Shown one piece after another: positions 27,217 to 36,690 of a stretch of 64,000 nt of DNA (positions are counted from its first letter, which is position 1; the number at the start of each line of letters is the position of its first letter). The DNA comes from CAVUXJ01 sp963814975 (GTDB lineage: Bacteria; Acidobacteriota; Vicinamibacteria; Vicinamibacterales; CAVVIG01), in the NCBI GenBank assembly GCA_963814975.1, contig CAWFFB010000003.1:1-64000 (forward strand). Direction: 5' to 3'. The notes under the pieces are model-generated. The model was not told where the DNA came from. It saw nothing but the letters and a program-made list of their open reading frames with translations, and searched no databases. The translations under genes were made by a program, and so were the position numbers.

Positions 27217-27828
27217 CTACGGGCGAGCGGCTCTGATTTCGTCGGGCGCGACGACAGGTCCGACGGCTGTTCGATCGATGCGATAGCGGACGGTCAGTCT
27301 GGAAGACGGGCAACAGAGCGGATCGGTGCTGCCGTAGCGCACGAACTCCGCGGTGACGAACGGCAGCGGCATCCGCACGACGCCGGACGAGCTGTCGAGC
27401 CGCGAGGTCATGGATATCGGGGACAACAGCCCCGCGAATTGTCCCCCCACGAAGACGAACAGATTGTACGCCACCGGACGGCACATGCCGTCTGCCCCTC
27501 TCATGCCGCCGACGATTTCGACGTCCTCCCGAACGAGCTGCAGATCGAAGTTCCAGAACGGAATCCACCCAGCAGATTCGATCGCCCGTTCCGCCATCGT
27601 CGACCGCGGTGGCGTCAGCTTGCAGCGGCTGATGACAGATTCGGTTGGCTCGTCGCCTGCGGGAGCCCTCGGCACCGGTTGTCCTGCAGCGTTCCAGTTC
27701 GCCAACGGCCGATCGAGCCAGCTGACGGGATTCCCTTGCTGGCCGGCCGTCACGGAAACCGCAAGCAGCAATAGAATCCCTGCGGTGAGCGCCAACGCTG
27801 ATCGGCACGCTGTTCCGGGACTCATCAT
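27217..27828 (-). CDS. LppP/LprE-like secreted protein
   Basis: The likely start is Met35 or Met36 of a longer frame (ATG ending at 27828), which begins a signal peptide (SALALTAGILLLLAVSVTAG). The mature protein matches the LppP/LprE pattern: SAGWIPFWNFDLQLVREDVE, GGMRGADGMCRPVAYNLFVF, GGQFAGLLSPISMTSR and YGSTDPLCCPSSRLTVRYR. The three Cys in GMCRP and DPLCCPS are typical. First described as mycobacterial lipoproteins, the family occurs widely; function is unknown. No lipobox Cys is visible here, so it is probably soluble in the periplasm. Confidence 0.72.
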   Translation of the reverse strand: MMSPGTACRSALALTAGILLLLAVSVTAGQQGNPVSWLDRPLANWNAAGQPVPRAPAGDEPTESVISRCKLTPPRSTMAERAIESAGWIPFWNFDLQLVREDVEIVGGMRGADGMCRPVAYNLFVFVGGQFAGLLSPISMTSRLDSSSGVVRMPLPFVTAEFVRYGSTDPLCCPSSRLTVRYRIDRTAVGPVVAPDEIRAARP

Positions 27829-28053
27829 GGACGCCAGCCATTGTACGTCCGGTGCGAGCGACTCACGTTCTCGGAGCGACCTTAGCGCCCTGGAGGCGAA
27901 GGTGTTACAGCAAAACTGGGAATTCGCCACGAACAGGGTGCGAAGTACGGGAATCTCGTCGCCAGCAGGTATCAGTGAAGGAGCTAATCGAACTATCGCG
28001 AGGCTTCGTATCAGGCCAACGAAACGTGAGAAGCCCCTGTCTTACACACGAAA

Positions 28054-28236
28054 TCACTTCTTGACCGGATTGGTCGAAGGCTTCAGCTTGTCCAGCAACT
28101 CGTCGGTCTTTTTGTTCAACCCATCAATGGTCCCTTGCAACTTCTTTTGCGACTCGTCTACCTCCTTAGAGGCTTCTGGAACCTCAGCTTTTTTCACCTC
28201 ATCTTCAGGGGTCGTCTCTTTTTCATCCATCATGCA
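28054..28236 (-). CDS. Small charged helical protein, unknown
   Basis: This 60-residue product starts at the ATG ending 28236, preceded by GAGGAG at good spacing. It is rich in Glu and Lys with a heptad-like pattern (KEVDESQKKLQGTIDGLNKK then TDELLDKLKP), suggesting a coiled coil or a simple helical pair. The frame stays open upstream to 28470 (with VSLTLFDNPAELRVDVGEPE), so a 110-138-residue product is possible. GC is lower than around it. I recognise no family. Confidence 0.45.
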   Translation of the reverse strand, partial: CMMDEKETTPEDEVKKAEVPEASKEVDESQKKLQGTIDGLNKKTDELLDKLKPSTNPVKK

Positions 28237-28424
28237 CTCCTCAACGCGGTTGACTTCCGGCAAATGTTCTCGAGTTTCTAGCTCCTTCTTGCCCCACAAG
28301 AGCAAGCGAGCGTACTCCATTTCTGGCTCGCCGACATCGACTCGGAGTTCAGCCGGATTGTCGAAGAGGGTAAGGCTTACGGACATCCCGTATTCAAGAA
28401 TAACGTTGTCTCGTGGGTGACCAG

Positions 28425-28910
28425 TTAAGGCCGTTTCCGGATGACGGTGTCGATTGCGTATTGCGCGCATTCATCACCTTTGTTACCGCCTCCGCCGATG
28501 CCGATAGCGCCGGCAACAATCCCGTCGATTACGATCGGCACGCCACCGGCGCGCGGGAAGTCGCCGATCCACTCAGGCGCGCGATTGCTTCCGGTCTTCA
28601 CCCACTCCTCAAGCTCGCGCGTTGGGCGCTGCCAGTGTGCGGCTGTCTTCGCCTTGAGGATCGCGGTCTCAGAATTGGTCGCGGTCGCGCCCTGCATCAG
28701 GTGGAAGTCGATCAGGACCCCATCGATGCCCACAACGGCCGCCCCGACCAGAATCTTGTTCCGTTCGGCGTACGCGACGCAGGCCTCAACCAATTTGCGT
28801 GCAGCGTCGCTGCTAATCTCGATGCGGTTCACTGAGATGGACTGAGCGGCGGCGCCGAACGAGCCTGCGCTCACAACAAGCGCCACGGCGACGACCAGCA
28901 TGGTGCGCAT
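28425..28910 (-). CDS. GlcG/HbpS-family (DUF336) secreted protein
   Basis: This 161-residue protein has a signal peptide (MRTMLVVAVALVVSAGS, cleavage after GAAAQ) and one DUF336/GlcG-HbpS domain. Helices and strands include AARKLVEACVAYAERNKILV, VVGIDGVLIDFHLMQGAT, SETAILKAKTAAHWQRPT and GGVPIVIDGIVAGAIGIGGG. The glycine-rich GAIGIGGG...DE.CA segment is diagnostic. Members bind haem or unknown small molecules; some are extracellular redox sensors. It is an isolated gene next to transposase remnants. Confidence 0.85.
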   Translation of the reverse strand: MRTMLVVAVALVVSAGSFGAAAQSISVNRIEISSDAARKLVEACVAYAERNKILVGAAVVGIDGVLIDFHLMQGATATNSETAILKAKTAAHWQRPTRELEEWVKTGSNRAPEWIGDFPRAGGVPIVIDGIVAGAIGIGGGGNKGDECAQYAIDTVIRKRP

Positions 28911-28989
28911 GAATCCTCCTCTCCAGAACTGAGCTTCCCGTTGTCGCGTGCAGTGCCGACAGGTGTCTTTGGCCGGCGGGCCGCAGTGT

Positions 28990-29130
28990 ACCGTGAAAGC
29001 CTACAGGTCTCGTCGTCGAAATCGCCCAACATCGTACCGCGTGAAGGTCACGAGCCAGATTCGCTCGTCGACCTGCATCACGCCCACGTTCTGTCCCGCA
29101 AACGCCCTGGGGGCATCCAGCGAGCCCGGC
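28990..29130 (-). pseudogene. Transposase C-terminal fragment
   Basis: On the minus strand VGVMQVDERIWLVTFTRYDV matches the common 'V.EVDE.IWLVSFM.YDLGY' ending of integrase-core transposases. The frame breaks straight after, at GRFRRRDL, where the family has YFDDE. Only about 40 residues remain. Confidence 0.5.
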
Positions 29131-29307
29131 AACTGACATGGAACTTTGCGCGGTCGCCCGGAGCCTATCCGCTTTCTGATTCGTGATCGGAACCAGAAGT
29201 TCACCAGTGGCTTTGACGATGTGATTCGAGGCGAAGACGTCGAGATCGTTCGCACGCAGCCCTACCAAGACGGGGTCCACCCCGCGATTTCAACGGTTAT
29301 GTCTTAG
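29120..29307 (+). pseudogene. Integrase-core (DDE) transposase fragment
   Basis: On the plus strand ARQLTWN, then RFLIRDRNQKFTSGFDDVI and GEDVEIVRTQPYQDG match the central DDE strand of integrase-core transposases (FLIRDRD.KF...FD.VF...G.E...TP). The catalytic second Asp (IRD) is kept, but the gene ends within about 45 residues. It lies head-on to the previous fragment, so two unrelated insertion elements decayed here. Confidence 0.55.
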
Positions 29308-29332
29308 AATGCCTGACAGGAGGAACGCCACG

Positions 29333-29711
29333 ATGAAGGCCTTACTCGTGCCGGTAGTCATCACTCTTGCTCTGGTCCTTGAGGCAGCCTCGCTCTCCGC
29401 CCACCACACGTGGACGGTGAGCTATTCCCAGCTCGTCACGGTGAAGGGCACGGTGATGCGGTTCGAGTGGGGGAACCCGCACCCGATGATCACCCTCGAG
29501 GTTCGCACCGCTGACGGTAAGGCCGAGAAGTGGTTGATCGGTGGGCCGGCGATAAACCGGATGGAGGCAAACGGGTGGACCAAGGAGACGGTCAAGCCCG
29601 GCGACGTGATCACGGGCATCGGCTATCAGGTACTCCGACGGCCAGAAGATCATCAGGCTCGAGCGGGTCGTGTTCGCGGACGGTAAGGAGATGCGCCTCT
29701 ACGGCAGCTAG
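29333..29711 (+). CDS. DUF6152-family secreted protein (one frameshift near the end)
   Basis: The ATG at 29333 follows AGGAGGAACGCC and starts a signal peptide (MKALLVPVVITLALVLEAAS, cleavage near SLSA). The mature protein opens HHTWTVSYSQLVTVKGTVM, continues FEWGNPHPMITLEVRTADG and EKWLIGGPAINRM, and is about 125 residues. This is the DUF6152 pattern (HH.....D....TL.GTV..F.W.NPH) common in Acidobacteriota and Proteobacteria. One extra base near 29630 breaks the tail. Restored, it reads YSDGQKIIRLERVVFADGKE and stops at 29711. Function unknown; often found near copper or TonB genes. Confidence 0.75.
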
Positions 29712-29985
29712 GGCGGCTCTCGCCCGCCCGCCCACCGTTGTTTGTCGAGGCGGATCTTTTTGGGAGCACCCCTGCCACCACTGGATCCTGCGTTCAGCTT
29801 TCGCGAGCGACGACAGAGGGCAGCGGGCGCCAGCCCGGCTATTCTTTGAGCCACTGCTTGATATCGGAGCCAGGAGATTCAGCTCAACCGTTAGCACCTG
29901 GGCGGGAGCGTATCGTTGTTTTGCCGAGGTTGTGAGGAGCTTCAACTTTGGCCGCGCAGTTGCAAGGGTGACCGTAGGAGGAAAC

Positions 29986-30477
29986 ATGCTCATCAGAACG
30001 GTCACAATCGCAGCAGCTTCCGCGGCGATACTTGCGGCTTCCGCGGCATCCGCGCAAACGGCGTCGACGACGATTATTGGATGCGTGTATCAGGAGAAGG
30101 ACGTGCCGGGACGAGCGCCGAATCCCGCCGAGCGCGCAGGTCTTCTTGAAGATTACATCCTCGCGGAAATTACACCCGCCGAGGCTGCGAAGCCAACCGG
30201 CACCAGCGGCGCGGCCAATCCAACAACCTACTCGATGTACAAGCTCGAGCGGGCAGCGGACAGCGAACTGAAAGCGATGGTCGGTAAACGCGTCGAGGTG
30301 ACGGGGCGGGTCGATGCGGAAGCGGGCGACTCGGCGGGTCAGCCGCCGGCGAGCGCCCAGACGAACAAGACTGATCGTATCGTCGGCCACGACCGTATCG
30401 ATCTTCCAGAATTCGAAGTGAGCAGTATTAAAGCCGTCTCGGGGACTTGCCCGGCCAAGCCTACGACGGCTCGATAA
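29986..30477 (+). CDS. Small secreted protein, paralogue of 14562-14948
   Basis: The ATG at 29986, after TAGGAGGAAAC, begins a signal peptide (LIRTVTIAAASAAILAASAA, cleavage after SAQTA). The mature protein (about 140 residues) shows STTIIGCVYQEKDVPG, YKLERAADSELKAMVGKRVE, VTGRVDAEAGD and the tail EFEVSSIKAVSGTC. The GCV start, K+VEVTG centre and final Cys match the protein at 14562-14948 in order. It is longer by an insert after the GCV block. Function unknown. A hairpin at 30503-30544 probably ends the message. Confidence 0.78.
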   Translation: MLIRTVTIAAASAAILAASAASAQTASTTIIGCVYQEKDVPGRAPNPAERAGLLEDYILAEITPAEAAKPTGTSGAANPTTYSMYKLERAADSELKAMVGKRVEVTGRVDAEAGDSAGQPPASAQTNKTDRIVGHDRIDLPEFEVSSIKAVSGTCPAKPTTAR

Positions 30478-30502
30478 ATACCAAGGGTTGTCGCGTTCGA
30501 GC

Positions 30503-30544
30503 ACACGCCGGGGCGCCTCATGGCCTCGGCGTGTCACTGTACGC
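30503..30544 (+). terminator. Hairpin downstream of 29986-30477
   Basis: ACACGCCG pairs with CGGCGTGT around an inner GGCGCC/GGCC stem. It begins 26 bases after the stop codon. No T run follows, so it may be an intrinsic terminator of the weak type or a 3' stabiliser. Confidence 0.45.
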
Positions 30545-31102
30545 GTCCGTGATCGGTGCGTGTCCAACCGGCTGGGATACCGTTCCGGCCCAAGCACTCG
30601 GGAAAGTGGCCCCTCGTACGGCGTCTTGGGTTAAGACGAGCCTCGCGACAGGCGACTATGACCACGTCGGCATGCCCTTGGCCTTCCGTAGCGCGCCGCT
30701 CCGCGAATGTAAAAGTTACTTCATGAAGGAATTGGGCGGCGAATGAATTCCAAAGGGATCCCGAAGTTCGTTACGGTACGCAGGTTGCTGAGTCCTCACA
30801 CATCCGGAGCGATCCACGCAAGAGGGCGCAGGCCTTCAGGGACGCAAGCATGAATCAGCGCAGCGCCGATTGCGTCTCTGGAGCGAACACTGGCGCGACA
30901 TCGCCAGGAACTTTGGGGATCCGGCGCACTGAGGACGGTGCACGAGTCGACGCGAGAAGCGGGCGTGCCCGTAGTTTGCGGCGGATCTTGGAAGCCAGAT
31001 AGCGGAATCCCAGCGACAGCGACAGTGATCGCCTACCTCTGGCCCGGCTCGACCCTGCTTGAAATCGACCGATAGAGATCGTCACTCGCACTGAAAGCCC
31101 AC
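30545..31102. other. Intergenic, no gene seen
   Basis: This stretch of about 560 bases precedes the sulfatase gene. Open frames are short and without motif support. It marks the change from gene-remnant-rich DNA on the left to mostly intact genes on the right. Confidence 0.45.
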
Positions 31103-33106
31103 ATGGACGGTAGCAGGGGAGCAATCCCATTCACTCCGCCTCCCACGGGTGCGATAGACGCACGTCGTCAGGCGATCCAGTCGATCTTCTGGGCGGCCGT
31201 GTGGCTGGCGGGCGTTCTAGTCGCCGTCAAGGCGTATTACCTGACTGTCCCGCGCGCGGTGCCGTGGGCCGACGAGCAGCCGAAGCTGTTTGTTCGCTTG
31301 CTGGCGGCGATCTCGTACCGGGACGTGCTGTTGGTGTCGGGGCTGTGGATCGCTGGGCGCGCCGTATTGGCGCTGGCTGGGTCTCGAAGACTGGCCACGC
31401 GGACGATCACGATCGCGTTCGTCACCTGCTCCGCGCTTGCCTGCCTATACGCTGTCGCGAGCATCATCGTCTACGGCGTCCTCGGCGGGTTTCTGACGTA
31501 CCACCTGATCGCCTTGGTCGGCGACGTGGGAATGCTGCGATCATCGGTCGCTGCCTATCTGACCCTGCCTGTCACGGTCGGCCTCGTGACTGTACCGCTC
31601 TGCTACATCGCTCTGGTCCGGATCACAGCCGGACGAGTGGTGGAGGGGCGTCGCACGGTGTGGCCTCGACGCGCGCTCGCGCTTGCCGGGGTGGGCGCCT
31701 GGCTCGTCTTCGGCCACTACGCGTTTACCGCCGACTGGGCCACACGGCAGGAGAGGGCGATCGCCAACAATCCGCATTGGGTGCTGGCATCCTCGTGGTG
31801 GCGCGCGATCGTCGGCGGCCAGATCGTTCGGGTCGGCGAGGCGTTTGCTGCCGCCGATCTGACCGACTTCTCACCGATCGGATCGACCAGTCCCGTGCGT
31901 GCTGCGGTCGTACCGAGGCGCTCTGCGGGATCACGTGGTCCGGCAACCGCTCGTCGACCCCCGAACGTGATTCTCGTCGTGCTGGAATCGGTGGCGGCCC
32001 GGTGGGCCAGCTTGAATGGCGGTCCTTACAACTCCACCTCGAACCTCGCGGCCGAGTCGGCCCGCAGCCTCGTGTTCGACAACTTCTACGCGCACATCGG
32101 CCGAAGCTCGAACTCGCTGGTGGCACTGCTGTTGTCCGCGTATCCGAAGCTCGATTTTCACGACGTCACGGAAGTCTATCCGCGGCTGGCCGGGACGTCG
32201 CTCGGCGCCGTGTTTCGCAATCGCGGATATCGCACCGCGTTCGTCACGCCAAGCCATCTGAGCTGGGCGGGTTGGCAAACGTTCCTCGAGGGACGAGGGT
32301 TCGACGAACTGCGCGACTCCGACGACCTTGCTTGTCCGACACCGGTGTCATCCTGGGGCGTCGAGGATCGGTGCATGGTCGACGGGATGATCGACTTCAT
32401 CAATCGGGCTCCGGCGCGCCCGTTCTTCCTGATGGCGTGGTCCACGCAGACCCATCACCCGTATGAGCCCACGCCAGGCGTTCCGCTGCTCAATCTACTT
32501 CGCGAACCGATGCCAGACGAGTACGATCTCGGCCGCTATTTGAACGTCCTGCACGAAACGGATCGCCATCTCGGTCGCCTCTTCGCCGTGATTCGCAAGA
32601 CCGGGCTCGATAAGAACACGCTCGTTGTCGTCACCGGCGATCATGGACAGGCGTTCGGCTCTCCGCATTCGACGTACGTGCAGGGGCGGACGCTCTACCA
32701 GGAGGATGTGCACGTCCCGCTCATGTTCTGGTTCCCGCGCACGTATCAGTCGACCGTGCGCTCGAACGTCGTGGGTGGCCATGTCGATCTGGCGCCGACC
32801 ATCGCAGAACTCGCAGGACTGCCTGCCGCCCCCGACTGGCAGGGGCGCAGCCTGTTCGACCCGACTCGCGCTCCTCGCGCGTACTTCTACGTAGCTGGCG
32901 ATCGCTTCGAGCTGGGTGTCCGTGAAGGGAACTGGAAATACATCCTCGATATTCGCGAGGGTGTGGAGCAGTTGTACGATCTCGATCGGGATCCTTCGGA
33001 ACAGCAGAATCTTGCCACGGAATATCCTGACCGCTGTGCTCGACTGAGGCAGCGGCTGGCCGCCTGGACTGAGGCCAACCGACTACAGTATGAGCGCGCG
33101 AACTGA
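31103..33106 (+). CDS. Membrane-anchored sulfatase/phosphoglycerol-transferase-type protein
   Basis: This 667-residue LtaS/MdoB-like protein has an N-terminal half with about five membrane segments (including IFWAAVWLAGVLVAVKAYYL, FLTYHLIALVGDVGML and LPVTVGLVTVPLCYIALVRI). An extracytoplasmic sulfatase domain follows from about residue 290: PNVILVVLESVAARW (first metal Glu), SSNSLVALLLSAYP near the nucleophile position, WSTQTHHPYEP, VVVTGDHGQAFGSPHST (metal Asp-His) and a C-terminal SERNA-like tail (LYDLDRDPSEQQNLA). The nucleophile position does not read C/S-x-P-x-R, so it is not a classic formylglycine sulfatase. It probably transfers or hydrolyses a phosphate- or sulfate-linked head group at the cell surface. 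Confidence 0.82.
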   Translation: MDGSRGAIPFTPPPTGAIDARRQAIQSIFWAAVWLAGVLVAVKAYYLTVPRAVPWADEQPKLFVRLLAAISYRDVLLVSGLWIAGRAVLALAGSRRLATRTITIAFVTCSALACLYAVASIIVYGVLGGFLTYHLIALVGDVGMLRSSVAAYLTLPVTVGLVTVPLCYIALVRITAGRVVEGRRTVWPRRALALAGVGAWLVFGHYAFTADWATRQERAIANNPHWVLASSWWRAIVGGQIVRVGEAFAAADLTDFSPIGSTSPVRAAVVPRRSAGSRGPATARRPPNVILVVLESVAARWASLNGGPYNSTSNLAAESARSLVFDNFYAHIGRSSNSLVALLLSAYPKLDFHDVTEVYPRLAGTSLGAVFRNRGYRTAFVTPSHLSWAGWQTFLEGRGFDELRDSDDLACPTPVSSWGVEDRCMVDGMIDFINRAPARPFFLMAWSTQTHHPYEPTPGVPLLNLLREPMPDEYDLGRYLNVLHETDRHLGRLFAVIRKTGLDKNTLVVVTGDHGQAFGSPHSTYVQGRTLYQEDVHVPLMFWFPRTYQSTVRSNVVGGHVDLAPTIAELAGLPAAPDWQGRSLFDPTRAPRAYFYVAGDRFELGVREGNWKYILDIREGVEQLYDLDRDPSEQQNLATEYPDRCARLRQRLAAWTEANRLQYERAN

Positions 33107-33862
33107 TAGATCGTCGGCCGACTGTGGGGAACTTACCGAGTCGGAACGCTGTGTGACCTTCCTCAAGGCCGTCGAAGATGTTGTAGAGCCGTGGACGAGG
33201 GGCCGGACGTTCCCGAGCGCCATGACGGCTGCGACGCGCGCGATCTCGGCCCAGGCGAGCGGTCGGCTTTCGACCCGCACACGACCCGCGCCGATCGCGT
33301 CGCAGATTGAATCCGCGTCCGGCGGCGCGTCCACCAATGAATAGGTCGTGCCCAATTGCCACAGCCGGTGGACGTCACAGTTGCCGACGACCGGTTTGCC
33401 GTGTCGGGCCGCCCAGGACTCGGCGCGGCGATTGAAATCGATTGTGCGCGTGTACATCGCGTTGCGTTCCACGCCGTCGAACAAATCGGCGTGGCGTTCG
33501 AGATCCTTTCCGAGGCATGAGGACGTCGGAAAGAACGGATGCGGCGCGACGACGAGCCCGGGTTGTCGCGACTTCAGGCGGGCGAGATCGGGAAACGTCC
33601 GCACATCGTCGGTGCCCTGCCGAAAATTCAGCAGCAGCACGTGGCGACCTTCAATCGTGCGCTCGACGCCGGGTATCAGCACGAGCCCGCGCTCGGCGGC
33701 GTACGGGGTAAGGTCTCGAAGATCGAGCTGACGGTCGTGCAGCGTAATGGCCAGCGCGTCGTATCCGAGCACGACAGCACGGTCGATCAATTCGAGCGTT
33801 GTATGCGAGATACGGTCGACCGGATCATCCGCGGTATGGGTGTGGAGCTCAACTTTCAACAT
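33083..33862 (-). CDS. PHP-domain metal-dependent phosphoesterase
   Basis: This 259-residue PHP-domain protein starts MLKVELHTHTADDPVD, the first metal-binding His-x-His, followed by YDALAITLHDRQLDL. Other ligands are Glu in IPGVERTIEGRHVLLL, His in LVVAPHPFFPTSSC and Asp-x-His in VVGNCDVHRLWQLG. It resembles PHP phosphoesterases (COG0613-like) that act on nucleotides or phosphosugars; the substrate is unknown. Its 3' end overlaps the 3' end of the convergent sulfatase gene by 24 bases. Confidence 0.85.
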   Translation of the reverse strand: MLKVELHTHTADDPVDRISHTTLELIDRAVVLGYDALAITLHDRQLDLRDLTPYAAERGLVLIPGVERTIEGRHVLLLNFRQGTDDVRTFPDLARLKSRQPGLVVAPHPFFPTSSCLGKDLERHADLFDGVERNAMYTRTIDFNRRAESWAARHGKPVVGNCDVHRLWQLGTTYSLVDAPPDADSICDAIGAGRVRVESRPLAWAEIARVAAVMALGNVRPLVHGSTTSSTALRKVTQRSDSVSSPQSADDLSVRALIL

Positions 33863-34213
33863 GGCTTCGAGCTCTTACCTCAGGACTGACTCTGCGGCGT
33901 CAAGGATGGTCACGCAGCTGGCGCTGACATACGCAGCGACCAGCTGTACGCGACCAGATGCCGGTAGGTGACGCCACGAGACTGGAGCGTGTACGCAGCA
34001 CGTCAGGGAGCGCTCGATGGCGACGTCTGGAGGCACGAGGCCTCTTGGAGCAACATCAGATCCACCTTGACCTTGGCGGTTTTGGGCGGCAAAGTCGGGA
34101 CCTGGCGCGAGAGCCGCCGGGATGTCTGCCGCAGGTGAGAGAAAAGTCTCAGGCAGGAGTCCCAATCATCGTCAATAGCTTACCAGGGCGCGTCTGGTGT
34201 GCTCATCGGAGAT
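33863..34213. other. Intergenic, no gene seen
   Basis: This stretch of about 350 bases lies between the PHP gene start and tRNA-Cys. I see no supported frame or structure. It should hold the PHP promoter. Confidence 0.4.
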
Positions 34214-34288
34214 TGGAGGCGCGGGAGGGAATCGAACCCTCGAATGGCGGTTTTGCAGACCGCCTCGTTGCCACTTCGCCACCGCGCC
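34214..34288 (-). tRNA. tRNA-Cys (anticodon GCA)
   Basis: The minus strand reads GGCGCGG (acceptor), TGGCGAAGTGGCAACGAGGC (D-arm region), then anticodon loop CTGCAAA with anticodon GCA, then the T-arm GAGGG-TTCGATT-CCCTC and CCGCGCC-T-CCA. The acceptor stem pairs over all seven positions and CCA is encoded (34214-34216). Its anticodon decodes UGC/UGU. It is the only complete tRNA in the window and shows no integration next to it. Confidence 0.95.
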
Positions 34289-34376
34289 ATCGAAACCATC
34301 CCACAAAAGCCCTCGGGAAGATGTTCCCCGACCTCGACCAGCCGACTCATTCCGAGCGTTCTGACAGCGCCTGCTT

Positions 34377-34763
34377 CTACGGAAGAGGTCGATAGAGTCG
34401 GTGACAGGTGGTGCACGTCTCGGCCACTTTGATGGCGTGACTCGATGCGGCGTCGAAATCCTTGGCCGCGGCGGCCGTCACGACGTCGGCTGCCCGCGCC
34501 TGCGCCTCCTTGGCGAGATCGACGGCATCGGAGGCGTCGCCACGGCGGATCCAGAAACCTTCGACGAGCTTGAACGTGTCCTGCAGCACCTTGGCATCGG
34601 CCGTGGCGGCATTCGCGTCCTTGTGCGCGATATTCTGCTGCACGCTTTGGTTCTTCTCGTCGATGGTCCTCATCCACGCGTCGAACTCATCGACGCTCTG
34701 TGTCCGCACGGCGCTGGCTGTCAACGCCATGATCATGCCGCACGACACGACAATCCGTCGCAT
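34377..34763 (-). CDS. Cytochrome c'-like secreted monohaem protein
   Basis: The likely start is the ATG ending at 34763 (Met17 of the open frame), which begins a signal peptide (MRRIVVSCGMIMALTASAVR). The mature protein is about 105 residues, mostly helical: DEFDAWMRTIDEKNQSVQQN, DAKVLQDTFKLVEGFWIRRG and SSHAIKVAETCTTCHRLYRP. The haem motif CTTCH sits near the C-terminus at the end of the fourth helix, as in cytochrome c' (PF01322). The protein is periplasmic. Members bind NO or take part in electron transfer. It lies just 14 bases beyond the 3' end of a degraded TonB receptor gene. Confidence 0.8.
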   Translation of the reverse strand: MRRIVVSCGMIMALTASAVRTQSVDEFDAWMRTIDEKNQSVQQNIAHKDANAATADAKVLQDTFKLVEGFWIRRGDASDAVDLAKEAQARAADVVTAAAAKDFDAASSHAIKVAETCTTCHRLYRPLP

Positions 34764-34777
34764 AGGGACCACCTGGG

Positions 34778-36690
34778 TTAGAGCTTTCCTGTGAACTGCA
34801 CGCCAATCCAACGCGGGACAGCCGGGGTATAGCTGTTCCAGGTGGAGGTTTGTGGTGTCCTGTCGTTGAACAGGTTTTTTACAATGAGATTGACCTCGAA
34901 CCGCTGCTTTCCGAACCCGACGGCGAGATCGGTGACACTGTGGGCTGGAATCCAGCTGAACTCGGAGAGCGAGTTGTCGGACTTGAACCGGCTGATGAAG
35001 GCGGTGTTGAAGCTGGCATGGATGTTCTTGTCCCCGGAAAACGGGATCCGAACGTCCGGGGCAATGTTGAAACTGAACTGTGCAGCGCCTGGCAGCAACT
35101 GGCCGGAGACATCCTGGTACGGCGCCGCGCCCGTGAAGCCGTTTTCCAGCGGCTGCGCGGAGTTGGGGAAGGACTGGTAGCGAGCATCGGTGTATGCGCC
35201 GGCGAAACGGATCGACAGGTTGCGGATGCCGGCAAACACGCCGTCGACCTCGACGCCTTTCACCCGCACGTCAGGGACGTTGCCAGTGGCCGTGGTGTAG
35301 TAGTTGAGGCCGTCGTTGTTGAGCGTCGTGGTGTAGACGTCGAGCACTCGCACTGCCTGCTGATAGTCCGTGATATTGGTCACGAACAGGTCGGCGTTGA
35401 CGAGCAGTGTTCGGTTGAGCAGCACGGACTTGACGCCGAGTTCGTACGAGGAGCTCTTTTCGGCGCTCGCCAGGCCTGACACGCCGTTCACGAATTGGGA
35501 GATGCCCGCCTTTTCACCGTACTGCCATGACCCGTACACGTTCAGCTGGTCGTTGATCTTGTACAACGGGCTGACCACGAAGGAGGGCAAAGAGGCCTTG
35601 AAGGGATCGGCGTCCTTTGCGTTGAACACGATCCCGATCTGTGCCGCACGAATCGCCTTGGCGTCGGCGAGCTGCTGCTTCTGGGCCGTGGTGAGGGCGT
35701 TGTAGGCCGCCCCGGAATTTCGGTGATCGTGGCGCCGAAGTACTTGTTGGCGGTTCGATCCGCCAGAGTCAATTGATCCAGGGTGTTGACGGCGGCGAGC
35801 GCGCCAGCCGCGGGTGGAGTTGAACCCGCCGAGCGGCACGCCGTTGACCACGGCGGGGTTCAGCTCGGACGCAAAGCCGTTGTCTCTGATGAACGTGCTG
35901 CCATTGTTCTGGCGATTCTCGAAGCTCAGGCGCGCCCCGGTGGTCAGTGTGAGCTCGGATGTCAGGTGCCAGTTTGCCTGCGCGAACGGAGCGCCGCTCG
36001 TGTTGGTGATGTGCTGAGTGCCGGTGGGAGAGTTCCACGACATGTTCAGTCCGGCCAGGGACTGCTGCAGCAAAAAGCGCCCGGCGGGGTTGGCGTCGAG
36101 CCGGTTGTACTGTGCGGGGTTGGCGTACCAGGCACCGGCGTCGGCGCCCCATATCTTCTGGTAGTCCACGTCGTTCTTGACATCGATGTAGAACAATCCC
36201 AACTGATAGTCCAGGAAGCGACCGCGCGACGAGCTCAGGCGCACTTCCTCGCTGGCCTGCCTGTAGTCATTGAAGAACCCCCCGTTATTCCTCTGGACGT
36301 CGAAGGGTGTCCCTTCGTCGTTCACCGCGTTGAAGTGATAGGTCTTGTAGGCGCTGATCGAGGTCAGCGTGTGCCCGCCGAGCGTCCAGTTCAGCTCCGT
36401 GGACACACCCTTGCTGCCCGTCACGAGCCCTCGGGCCGCGTCGTTGGCCACGGACTTCCCATCGGCGCCGCCATAGAGATAGTTGCCCGCATAGCTGTAC
36501 GCGCTGTTCTGCGTAAACCAGCGTCTCGCGAGCCGCGTGGACGGGTCGGTGGTCAGGTTGGTTGCGGTGCCATTGGAATAGCTGGTCGGCGTCGGCAGGT
36601 TGATCGTCCGGCCGTTGGTGGTTTCGCTGCCTCGCGGTTGGATGTCGGCGGCGACGCGGGCGCTGAAACGGAGGGTCGGAACCGCCAGGA
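34778..36690 (-). pseudogene. TonB-dependent receptor, barrel only, with frameshifts
   Basis: The minus-strand barrel is recognisable from about 36690 (RVQILAVPTLRFSARVAADI) through the end. It includes TELNWTLGGHTLTSISAYKT, SEEVRLSSSRGRFLDYQLGL, LTSELTLTTGARLSFENRQN, SFVVSPLYKINDQLNVYGSW, SSYELGVKSVLLNRTLLVNA and the aromatic C-terminus PAVPRWIGVQFTGKL. Two compensating shifts lie near 35825 and 35715. The signal peptide, TonB box and plug are absent: a stop codon lies directly upstream in frame, and the alternative start MFRFAIPTTWVN at 36782 is in another frame. A barrel without a plug cannot act as a gated transporter, so this is a remnant. Confidence 0.7.
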
